Origin: Strigops habroptila
Taxonomy: Eukaryota > Chordata > Aves > Psittaciformes > Psittacidae
Direction of reading: 5' to 3'
Assembly (NCBI RefSeq): GCF_004027225.2
Contig: NC_044301.2
Location: forward strand, 17,195,255 to 17,259,254
Length of the DNA stretch: 64,000 nt
Part shown: piece after piece, positions 12,414 through 21,691 of the stretch
Layout: every line of letters starts with the position of its first letter
How positions within the stretch are numbered: position 1 is the stretch's first letter
Notes under the pieces: model-generated
What the model saw: only the letters and a program-made list of their open reading frames with translations
Databases searched by the model: none
Told to the model about the DNA's origin: nothing
Position numbers and translations under genes: made by a program

Positions 12414-13480
12414 GCCATCCAGGTAAATGCTCATGCCATCATCCCCAGTTCCCGTACAGCTGCTATAACTAAAAATTCCAGCCTAGATAAATTAAGAAAC
12501 AGGCACAAACCTACCCATTAAGGAAAGCTACATAGAAACTAATGGTAAAACACAAATGTGAGTCTAGAGGCTGGGTCTAGCTTCCCATTTTTATCCCTGA
12601 CTCCAAAAGGACCTTTGTCTAAGCAAGGTAAACCTTTATTTGGCTAAAGACAAACAAATCTTTGAAGCAGCAAACATTCTAGAAGCAGCAAATCTTGTAA
12701 AAGAAACCATGTATTCTTCCCTGTTCGCAACTGTCTTTGATTTGCTAGTACATTTTTCTCCAGAATTGGAGCATTTTTCAGCTCTGCGCCTTTGGAAAGT
12801 TTCTTGGCCCAACTTTCTAGACTTAAAACATGTTCATGATGATGCCTGCATGGAAGTATGGCACACCTGAATGTTGGGTAGATATTTGGAAACATTTGTC
12901 TTGGGGAATCCAGAACTCACCCACACTTCCAGAACTCCAGAGCATTTTTCCAGGGAAATAAGTTATTTAAAATCTTCTGTTCTTGTCTGATGCATGGGTG
13001 ACATTTGTAGAGGGACTGTTCCTTGGGAAGAATATATAAAACAGCAGAGGATTGGTGCAAGTTTCTTGTGTGGACTTTGTTCCAAGCCCTTGGCTTTCAG
13101 GTCTGTTTTCTCTCACTCTATTTCATTACTTCATGGGAAACACCTGGTTACTCCTGTAATGCCACTCTGAATTGGTCACACAGCTTGTAAAAACTAGCAC
13201 ATTTTATGCCTTTGGATATGCTGGAGAACATGCTGGGGACATCAGTTAAAGCAACCAGAATCATGGTTTATGATTTACCACTGCCATATAAGGAATGCTT
13301 ATCCTTAATCTATTACCCTGAAATTATCCCTGGCAGCAGGAGAGGCAGGCAACACAGTAGTAAAAAGTTTCATAAGAAATGGATGAAAGAAAGCAAAAAG
13401 GCACACAATCTCCTCACACAAGAATTATATCTGAAATGTCTTTCTTCTCCTGTTCCAAATGATTTGCCAGATATACATAT
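12414..13480. other. Unassigned sequence between two retroviral fragments
   Basis: About 1.07 kb of non-repetitive, AT-leaning sequence. Two short open frames (12,640-12,870 plus and 13,206-13,420 plus) have no recognisable motif, no consistent splice context and ordinary base composition. I see no gene here. Confidence 0.5.
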
Positions 13481-15668
13481 ACCTTCACCACCAGGTTCTT
13501 CACCCGGGCAGCGATATCTTGCCACAATGCAGCAGCCCAGATGGGTTTACCTCTGCGTTGCCAGTTGCTCTGCTTCCATTGCTGCAACCACCCCCACAGG
13601 GCATTTGCCACCATCCATGAGTCAGTAGAGAGATAAAGTACTGTCCATTTTTCTCATTCAGCAATGTCCAAGGCCAGCTGGATGGCTTTGACTTCTGCAA
13701 ACTGACTCGATTCACCCTCTCCTTCAGCAGTTTCTGCAACTTGTCCAGGGGACTCCACACAGCTAACTTCCATCTCCGATGCTTTCCCACAATACAGCAG
13801 GACCCATCAGTAAACAAGGCATATTGCTTTTCACTCTCTGACAGTTCATTATATGGTGGGGCCTCTTCAGCACGCATCACCTCCTCTTCTGGTAACATAC
13901 CAAAATCTTTGCCCTCTGGCCAGTCCATGATGACCTCTAGAATTCCTGGACGACTGGGATTTCCTATTCGAGCTCGTTGTGTAATTAGTGCAGCCCACTT
14001 ACTCCATGTAGCATTGGTTGCATGAAGTGTAGAGGAGACCCTGCCTTTGAAGATCCAGCCCAGCACAGGCAACCGGGGTGCCAGGAGGAGCTGTACTTAA
14101 GAGCAGATGACTTCTGAAGCAGCTCGAAGCCCTTCATAGGCTGCCAGTATCTCTTTCTCAGTGGGAGTGTAGCTGGCCTTAGATCCTCTGTATCCCCGAC
14201 TCCAAAAGCCGAGGGGTCGACCTCGTGTCTCCCCTGGAGCTTTCTACCAGATGCTCCAGGTAGGACCATTCTCCCTGGCTGTGGTGTAAAGCACATTTTT
14301 CACATCTGGCCTGGTCCGGACTGGTCCAAGGGGTACTCCATGAGCTCTCTCATTTTTAATTTGTTCAAAGGCTTGTTGTTGCTCAGGGCCCCATTTAAAA
14401 TCATTCTTCTTCCGCGTCATGTGATAGAGAGGGCTTACAATCAGACTGTAATTTGGGATGTGCATTCTCCAGAACCCCACGACACCTAAGAAAGCTTGTG
14501 TTTCTTTCTTGTTAGTTGGTGGAGACATTGCTGTTATCTTGTTGATCACATCTGTGGGGATCTGGCGACGTCCATCTTGCCATTTTATTCCCCAGAATTG
14601 AATCTCCAGTGCAGGTCCCTTGACCTTACTCCGTTTTATGGCAAAAAAAGCCTTCAGAAGGATTTAGATTATCTTCCTCCCTTTCTCAAAAACTTCTTCC
14701 TCTGTATCGCCCCACACGATGATGTCATCAATGCATTGCAGGTGTTCTGGAGCTTGCCCCTGTTCCAGTGCATTCTGGATCAATCCATGGCAGATGGTAG
14801 GGCTGTGTTTCCACCCCTGGGGCAGTCGGTTCCAAGTGTACTGGACGCCCCTCCAAGTAAAAGCAATCTGTGGCCTGCATTCTGCTGCCAAAGGGCTTGA
14901 GAAAAATGCATTGGCAATATCACTTGTGGCATACCACTTGGCTGCCTTTGACTCCAGTACATATTGAAGTTCTAGCATGTCTGGTACGGCAGCACTCAGT
15001 GGTGGTGTGACTTCATTCAGGCCATGATAGTCTACTGTTAGTCTCCACTCTCCATTAGACTTTTGCACTGGCCATATGGGGCTATTAAAGGGTGAGCGGG
15101 TCCTGCTGATCACTCCTTGGCTCTCCAGTCTACGGATCAGCTTATGGATGGGAATCGAGGAGTCTCGGTTGGTGCGATATTGCCGCCGGTGCACTGTTGT
15201 GGTCGCTATTGGCACTTGTTGTTCTTCGACTTTTAGCAACCCCACAACAGAAGGATCCTCTGAGAGACCAGGCAAGGTGGACAGCTGCTTAATTTCCTCT
15301 GTTTCCAAGGCAGTGATACCAAAAGCCCATTGATACCCTTTTGGGTCTTTGAAGTACCCTCTCCTGAGATAGTCTATGCCAAGGATGCATGGAGCATCTG
15401 CACCAGTCACAGTAGGGTGCTTTTGCCACTCCTTGCCAGTTAGGCTGATTTCAGCTTCCAGTACAGTCAACTCTTGGGATCCACCTGTCACTCCAGAAAT
15501 AGAAATGGGTTCCACCCCTTGATACCTTGATGGCATCAGGGTACATTGTGCACCGGTATCTACTAGAGCCTTATTCTCCTGTGGGACTGATGTGCCAGGC
15601 CATCTGATCCACACAGTCCAGTAAACCTGATTATCCCTCTCCTCCACCTGGCTGGAGGCAGGGCCCCT
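13481..15668 (-). pseudogene. ERVL copy 1 pol remnant (protease, RT, part of RNase H)
   Basis: From the gag TAG the frame continues in phase into pol. The frame from 15,647 to 14,664 (327 codons) holds the aspartic-protease motif DTGAQC and then reverse transcriptase with VDYHGLNEVT and LPQGWKHSP. The active-site box reads CIDD, the usual Tyr being replaced by Cys. Frameshifts follow: the connection domain is in 14,549-14,244, and RNase H (TDGSCC) in 14,072-13,500. The element ends before integrase. In the family this polyprotein copies RNA into DNA. This copy is inactive by several independent lesions. Confidence 0.88.
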
Positions 15669-17358
15669 CTAATAGTGATCACAAGATTGTCCACTTATGT
15701 CTTGTCGAAAGGGATTAGTATTCCTTATCACAGGAGCTGGAGTAAAATCAGCTCTTCCACTCCATCTGGGAAACTGCTCACCAGAGACTGGAGCAGCAAC
15801 TTTCATGGAAGGATCATCCTTGACCATTGTTCTCCTCTTTAGTTCACGCACCCATTGCTCCAGAACTGAGGTAGGTTTTCCATCCCACATTCTCATGTCT
15901 TCTCCGTGATCCCGCAGGTAAAACCATAGGGTGGCCCGTGGCGTGTACCTCCTATATTTTCTCTCTCGAGCAGTAGGGCGCCTTCTGTTAATAGCTGAGA
16001 CATGGGTTGGTACACGTGGGGAGCTGGATTGGATAAATCGTCTCTCAATTGTTTGAACTCCTGGGTCAGTTTTTCCACAGCTGAAATGATGGAAGGGGTG
16101 AGATTGTCTTCGAACTCTCAGAGTTGACAAGTCACTTCATCCACTGTTGGTGGTACTATGTCATTCCAGGACATTGATGCCAATGAGTGGGCATATGATG
16201 ATGGTGCACTCCGTGTAAGTTTCCGCCACATGGGTCACGTACATTCAACTTCATCTGGATCTACGGATGCATTCCCGGCATCCGCCCTACGATAGATCAT
16301 CTCTAGAATGGCTGATTCCCTCAGGGACTGGATGCTTCTCTCTGTCGTGGTCCATTTGGCTGGATGACTCATAACATCATCTTTGTAGGGAAACCTTTCC
16401 TTCATAGCTGCCAAGAACAGCCTCCAAAGGCTGAGTGCTCGATTCTCTTTTGCAATCACTTTATCAATTCCTCCTTCCCTAGCAAGTGATCCCAGCTGCT
16501 TGGCTTCCCTACCTCTAGTTCCTGCCCGTCGGCCCCATTGTCCCAGCATCGGAGCCTCCAGATGACGATGTGCTCCCCTGGAAGACAGCTGAAATCTTTT
16601 CTCATATTCCGCAGCTCGGTTGAGGTCCGGGGTCGAGAAGTCACCTCTTCTTCTTCTTCCTCTTCCTCTGATCCAGGTAGTAGTAACTCTTGTTCAGATG
16701 CTGTCCCCTGTAGTAATTGCATTGGGACTTCATCTTTCTTCACTGCAGGGGTTGCTCTTTGTGCCTCTCGTTTGCTTTTCCCCTTGCTTACAGGGGCAAC
16801 AGATATTGCCACAAATTGGCTATTTGGTTTAGCTGCAGTGCCTATCACTGTGGTTGTAGTGGCTGCAGTGTCTGTTGCCAGGGTTGGTGCAGCTGCTGTG
16901 CTTGGGGGTTGAGTAACACCAACAGCTGCGTTGTCTGTTGCTCTCAGGGTTTGAGTAGCTGATGTACTTATTGCTGGGGTTGGTGTAGCTGCAGTGCTTG
17001 GAGTAGCTGCGTCGTCTGTTGTGGTCACGGTCTGAGCAGCTGCTGTGCTTGTCACTGGGTTTGGTGTAGTTGCTGTGCTTGGAGTTGGAGTAGCTGCGTT
17101 GTCTGTTGCTTTGCCATCAGATCCAGAGACATCTTTTTCCCTTTGAAGGTGTTGGATAGTGTTGAGCAGGGCTCTGTAGGCGTAGGCCAAGCCCCAGCAT
17201 GTTGCCATGATTTGTCCCTCTCTGGTTCTACCAGGATCACAGCACACCTCGTTTAAGTGTTTTACTAGTTTTTCCGGATGTTGCACTTGTTCAGGGGTGA
17301 AGTTCCAAAGCACTGGAGGGGCCCACTGGCCTAGATACTTGCCCATACTATCCCGCAC
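15669..17358 (-). pseudogene. ERVL copy 1 gag remnant
   Basis: Three frames cover gag. 17,358-16,456 (300 codons) holds an N-terminal part (GQWAPPVLWNFTPEQVQHPE), an Ala/Thr/Pro-rich imperfect repeat at about residues 80-180, and a run of eight Glu. 16,549-16,235 shifts frame and holds HPAKWTTTERSIQ. 16,130-15,669 holds the basic C-terminal part (MWDGKPTSVLEQWVRELKRR) and ends at a TAG. No CCHC zinc knuckle is visible. At least two frameshifts separate the pieces. Gag forms the particle shell in the family; here it cannot be made whole. Confidence 0.8.
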
Positions 17359-17445
17359 ACCCTGCCACTCATGACTGTCCAGCCTCAGGGAAAATCTCTT
17401 GCTGGTCCTCCTATATCATTGTCTAACCCTAGACCAGATTTGAAT

Positions 17446-17963
17446 TTAATACTCCCTAACTTTCGAGATCAGACGAAATAGGGTGTTCCCAGGGTGGGAT
17501 GGCCATGGGTAAAACACACTCCGTACGTGTGCCAACATGCTGATCCCCAGCACAATCAGCAGGCAGGTCTCAAGGGTATTCAAAGGCCATCCAAAACCTT
17601 TAGAACTCTCAAATGCTGCTGTAAATAGCCTGGTGGGGGAGCGGGGGGTGTAAGGGAATGCCTCCTTCGTAGGTTGACCCCCCGAGGAGAAAAAAAAAGA
17701 TATGTAATTGCTAAAAATTTCATTATATACCTCCCTAAGCATAGAGGTGATGGCCACGCTGGGAGCGCAAGCCAGACCAGTTTCATGATCCATGAGTCTA
17801 TTGTATTACAAGTCATTACCATGAAGTACAGTGAAACAAGAACCTTAGCCCAGGCCCCCCAGCTGACAAACACTAAAACAGGAAATACTGGCTGTAAGTA
17901 GGGTACGACATGCTGAAACTCTGAGATCAAGCGTAACAACTCTGAGAGCCAATAAATCAACAT
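17446..17963 (-). pseudogene. Hydrophobic leader reading frames between primer site and gag
   Basis: Two overlapping minus-strand frames, 17,963-17,580 (127 codons) and 17,793-17,446 (115 codons), fill the space before gag. The first has a long hydrophobic stretch at about residues 19-51 (FPVLVFVSWGAWAKVLVSLY). The second, in another frame, has one near LETCLLIVLGISMLAHV. The overlap suggests one ancestral membrane protein broken by a frameshift near 17,790, or two separate frames. I do not recognise the family. No homologous region survives in the other two copies here, both of which are deleted for it. Chance cannot be excluded for either frame alone. Confidence 0.45.
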
Positions 17964-18058
17964 TGTGATGAGTGACTATTAATCCGAAATAATGAATGCT
18001 TATCACAAATACAATTAGACACACTCTGGTCAGATCTGTCGTTACCTCAACCCTTTGG

Positions 18059-18076
18059 GTCCCATGTTGGGCGCCA
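18059..18076 (-). promoter_or_regulatory. Retroviral primer-binding site, tRNA-Lys type
   Basis: Minus strand TGGCGCCCAACATGGGAC. This matches the site used with tRNA-Lys1,2 by Mason-Pfizer-type viruses at 16 of 18 positions (differences at positions 12 and 17). Mammalian ERVL was named for a leucine tRNA primer, so the match is unexpected for the pol class. Confidence 0.75.
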
Positions 18077-18084
18077 CAAAGAAC

Positions 18085-18652
18085 TGTTGTGGTTTAAGCC
18101 CAGCCGGTACCTCAGAACCACGCAGCCGCTTACTCACTCCCCTATCTTCTTCCTCCCCCTGCTCCCGGAGGGATGGGGAGGAGATTCAAAAGAATCTAAC
18201 TCCCATGGGTTGAGATAAGAACAGTCCAGTAACTAAGGTATAATACAAAACCACTACTGCTACCACCAATAATAATAATGATAAGGGAAATAACAAGGGG
18301 AGAGAATACAATTGCTCACCACCAGCCGACCTATACCCAGCCTGACCCGAGCAGCCATCTGGGCCTTTTGGGTAACTCCCCCCGGCTTATATACTGGGCA
18401 TGGTGTGCTTTGGTATGGAATACCACTTTAAGCAGTTTGGGTCAGGTGTCCTGTCTCTGCTTCCTCCCGGCTTCCCCTCCTCCCTGGCAGAGCATGAGAC
18501 TGAGAAAGTCCTTGGTCGGAGTAAACATTACTTAGCAACAACTAAAAGCATCAGTGTTATCAGCGTTGTTCCCAGGCTGAAAGTCAAAAACTCAGCACTG
18601 CACCAGATACTAGGAAGGAGAAAACATGACTACTGTAGGTGAACCTAGAACA
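18085..18652 (-). mobile_element. 5' LTR of ERVL copy 1 (568 bp)
   Basis: Bounded by a decayed TG (minus strand TGTTCTAGGTTCACC at 18,652) and CA (…AACCACAACA at 18,085). A TATA-type box TATATAAG lies on the minus strand at 18,393-18,386. The inner end is followed after 8 bases by the primer-binding site. It is the same family as the LTRs at 1-425, 12,080-12,413, 28,918-29,530 and 30,202-30,566. Confidence 0.88.
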
Positions 18653-19525
18653 GGTGGTACCAACACTGGGTACAATTGGATAATCACCTCTTTTGACCAG
18701 CTGGTTATACTGTGCTTCATGCACCCCAGTATGCAGTTTGCCCTCTTGGTTGCCAGGGTACACTGCTGACTCCTGTTGAGCCTGCTGTCAACCAGCACCC
18801 TCAGATCCCTTTCTGTAGGGGTGCTCTCCAGCCACTCCTCTCCCAGTTTATACTTGTGCCCCATACTACTCTATCCCAGGTGCAGAATCCAGCATTTTGA
18901 CTTGTTAAATTTCATCCCATTAATTATAGCCCAATGCTCCAATCTATCTAGATCCCTCTGCAAGGCCTCCTGACCCTCAAGAGTCAACAGCACCTCTCAG
19001 TTTGGTATCATTAGCAAACTTGCTAATGTTGCATTCAACTCCTGCATCCAGATCATTGATAAATATATTGAACAGAACTGGCCCTAGAACTGAACCCTGA
19101 GGAACACCACTGGTGACTGGTCACCAGCCAGATGTAGCCCCATTCACTACAACCCTTTGTGTCCTGACATTTAGCACTGTGTACCTGCTCATCCCACAGT
19201 TGGACAACTTGTCCAGATGGATGCTGTGAGGGACAGTATCAAAAGCCTTGCTGAAATTCAGAAAAACTATATTCACCACCTTCTTTCATCCACTAGGTGG
19301 GTGACCTTATCATAGAAGGATATCAAATTAGTTAAAAAGGACTTTCCCTTTGTGAACCCATGTTGACTGTGCCTGATGATTGCCTTGTCCTTTAAATGCC
19401 TTTCAATAGTACCCAGTATAATCCTCTCCATAATTTTTCCAGGAACTGAGGTTAGACAAAAAGAGGTCTGTAGTTCCCTGGGTCTTCCCTCAGGCCCTTT
19501 TTGTAGATTAGAGTTAACTTTCCCC
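18653..19525 (-). mobile_element. CR1 LINE fragment (reverse-transcriptase region)
   Basis: Minus-strand frames show CR1 RT segments: [20 protein letters not shown] and [17 protein letters not shown] in 19,539-19,273, then SRLNRSQQCTLATKRANCIL in 18,864-18,610. Several stops and small gaps lie between. The downstream end is cut at 18,652 by the LTR of ERVL copy 1, and the upstream end by the LTR at about 19,530. Confidence 0.88.
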
Positions 19526-19529
19526 ATAG

Positions 19530-20053
19530 TAGCCGTCATAGTGCTGTGCTTGGTATTGGTAGCTAGAAAGATGTTGATAACACACCGGTTCGACTACAGC
19601 CAAGCAGTGTTCCTACAGTATCAAGGCTATCATCTCTCCAGCATTCCCCCCACCCCCAAAGGCCAGTAGGCAAGATCTTGAAAGGAGACATAGCCAGGAC
19701 AGCTGACCCAAACTGACCAAAGGGATCTTCCATACCATATGATGTTGGCTCAGCAATAAAAGCTAGAAGAAAGGAGGAGGAAGGGGTGGGGGGGTGGGGA
19801 TTTGTTATTATGATGTTTGTCTTGCAGAGCATGAAGTGGTTGGACATTGGCTGCTGATGGGAAGTAGAGAATAAATATTTCACTTTTCCTTTGCTTCTGC
19901 GCACAATTTTTGCTTTATTAAACTACCTTTATCTTGACCCATGAGGGGTTTTTTTTCCATCTTATTTTCTCTCCCTTGTCTAACTGGGGGGGGGGGGAGT
20001 GATAAGAGTGGCTTGGTGGGCACCTGGCAGCCAGCCAAGGTCAACCCACCACA
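19530..20053 (+). mobile_element. Solo or remnant LTR of a related avian retrovirus family
   Basis: U3 begins in the middle (GTGCTGTGCTTGGTATTGG), and shares CAGCTGACCCAAACTGACC with the ERVL-type LTRs but differs downstream: ATTAAA polyadenylation signal at 19,918-19,923, then CTTGACCCATGAGGGG, a G-run near 19,986, and the end CCAACCACCACA-like at 20,053 (AACCCACCACA). A 5' TG end is not clear. There is no internal retroviral sequence on either side. Confidence 0.75.
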
Positions 20054-21171
20054 GTCCTTTCTGGCACTCATCGTTGTTTTTTTTTAATGATGAAGTTACC
20101 TTTTACCGTAGAAAGGGTGATTTATTTTCTCTTGGTCAGCTATTCCATTCTGAAATCTTAGATTTTTAAATATAGGAAACTTCAAAAATCCATAGAGGTT
20201 TCTTGATACCATTCTATGTTTCTTTGGATTTAGGATATCAACCTCAAAAAGGATTGATGTAGAATATCTGTGAAAGTATTTAAGATGAGCCTTTAAAATC
20301 TGATAGGGTTTAAAATATCCTTCAATAAACAAATCACTGGCTTCAGAATAAATATTAATGGTTCTGGCTTTGCAAAATAGTTTAAGAAAACACACATATT
20401 AAAGATGATGACCCTTAACGAGGACCCTTGCTAATGCAGATATGTTAAGGCTACATTGTGGGAATGTGTGCAGGATAAAAATCCCCAGCAATAACTGCCA
20501 ACCAGGTATCCATGAAAAACAACGAACTTTACCGTGTTAGGAACTTTACACTTACCACATATTATTAGGGCAGCATTTCTTAAAATGCAAACTCGAAAAC
20601 ATCAGAAAGCAGTCCAATAACTATAAATTTTCTCAGTACTAGGAATATATATACACATTTGCACATTTTCATAAATCCAAATGAGAAAATGGAACAAAAC
20701 GTGAGAATGCAAATTAACAGATATATTAACAGAATTAAGCCTGATTTTTATTTGGATGTAAATCAAAAGCACTGTGATAACACTAGATGACACTCCTTGG
20801 ATTTTTTTTCCCCTCAAAAGACGGTGTCTGTTTCATTTTAAAAAACCTGAGAGATACCACACTGCAGGAAAAAGAGAACTCTTGAGAAGATGTATAAGAG
20901 AATCTCTCAGAAGAAATTTAATTTGCTAGCCTTTTTGGCTAGGAAAGCTCTTTGGCTTACAGCTTTCAGAGAAAAAAAACCCCAACAAAACCCCACCACA
21001 ACCCCACCACAGAATGAAACCAAATGCTTTGGTTTTGATTGAATCTATCATTGTACTTTCTAAATCTATGATCTAAGTGGAAAAAAAAAAAAGATTGCAA
21101 ATTATGCGTCCTAATTTTTTACCTATTACTAGTGCTATGTTGATAAAATCTGTTTGGGTAGTCCAAACAAA
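20054..21171. other. Unassigned AT-rich intergenic sequence
   Basis: Unique AT-rich DNA. A minus-strand open frame at 20,395-20,096 (99 codons) has no known motif and ordinary composition; I do not support it as a gene. A short ACCCCAACAAAACCCC tract lies near 20,980. Confidence 0.5.
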
Positions 21172-21691
21172 TCTTAAATGGAGTACTGTGTACAGTTCTG
21201 GTGTCCTCAACATAAGAAGGACATGGAGCTGTTAGAGTGAGTCCAGAGGAGGGCCATGAGGATGATAAGGGGGCTTGAGCACCTCCCATATGAAGACAGG
21301 CTGAGAAAGTTTGGGTTGTTCAGCTTGGAGAAGAGAAGGCTGTGTGGAGACCTCATAGCAGCCTTCCAGTATCTGAAGGGGGCCTATAAGGATGCTGGGG
21401 AGGGACTCTTAGGGACTGTAGTGGTAGGACAAGGGGTAATGGGTTCAAACTTAAACAGGGGAAGTTTAGATTAGATATAAGGAAGAAATTTTTTACTGTG
21501 AGGGTGGTGAGGCACTGGAATGGGTTGCCCAAGGAAGTTGTGAATGCTCCATCCCTGGCAGTGTTCAAGGCCAGGTTGGACAGAGCCTTGAGTGACATGG
21601 TTTAGTGTGTGGTGTCCCTGTCCATGGGAGGGGGGTTGGAACTAGATGATCTTAAGGTCCTTTTCAACCCTAACTATTCTATGATTCTATA
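21172..21691 (+). mobile_element. CR1 LINE 3'-end fragment (520 bp)
   Basis: Starts in the last part of CR1 ORF2 (GAGTACTGTGTACAGTTCTG; encoded [20 protein letters not shown]) and runs through the 3' UTR (CTAGATGATCTTAAGGTCC) to the tail TATTCTATGATTCTATAAT at 21,691. The frame is open only for about 72 codons. Confidence 0.92.

Larger units (their letters stand above)
13481..18652 (-). mobile_element. ERVL-type (class III) endogenous retrovirus, copy 1, 3'-truncated
   Basis: Minus-strand order: 5' LTR (18,652-18,085), primer-binding site (18,076-18,059), hydrophobic leader frames (17,963-17,446), gag (17,358-15,669), then pol with protease, reverse transcriptase and part of RNase H (15,668-13,481). 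It stops at the RNase H/integrase connection, in GTGAAGGT, so integrase and 3' LTR are missing. The class call rests on the connection-domain motif GVVGFWRMHIPNYS and KWGPEQQQAFEQIK, which are close to mammalian ERVL pol. The LTR joins CR1 sequence at 18,653, so it probably inserted into an older CR1. Confidence 0.9.

Noticed and set aside
13206..13628. 140-codon plus frame across the ERVL copy 1 edge
   Set aside because: Its second half is antisense to retroviral pol and its first half is anonymous DNA, so it is a chance fusion across an element boundary.
20096..20395. 99-codon minus frame
   Set aside because: No recognisable family. The composition matches the surrounding AT-rich DNA, and length is within chance expectation for 64 kb.
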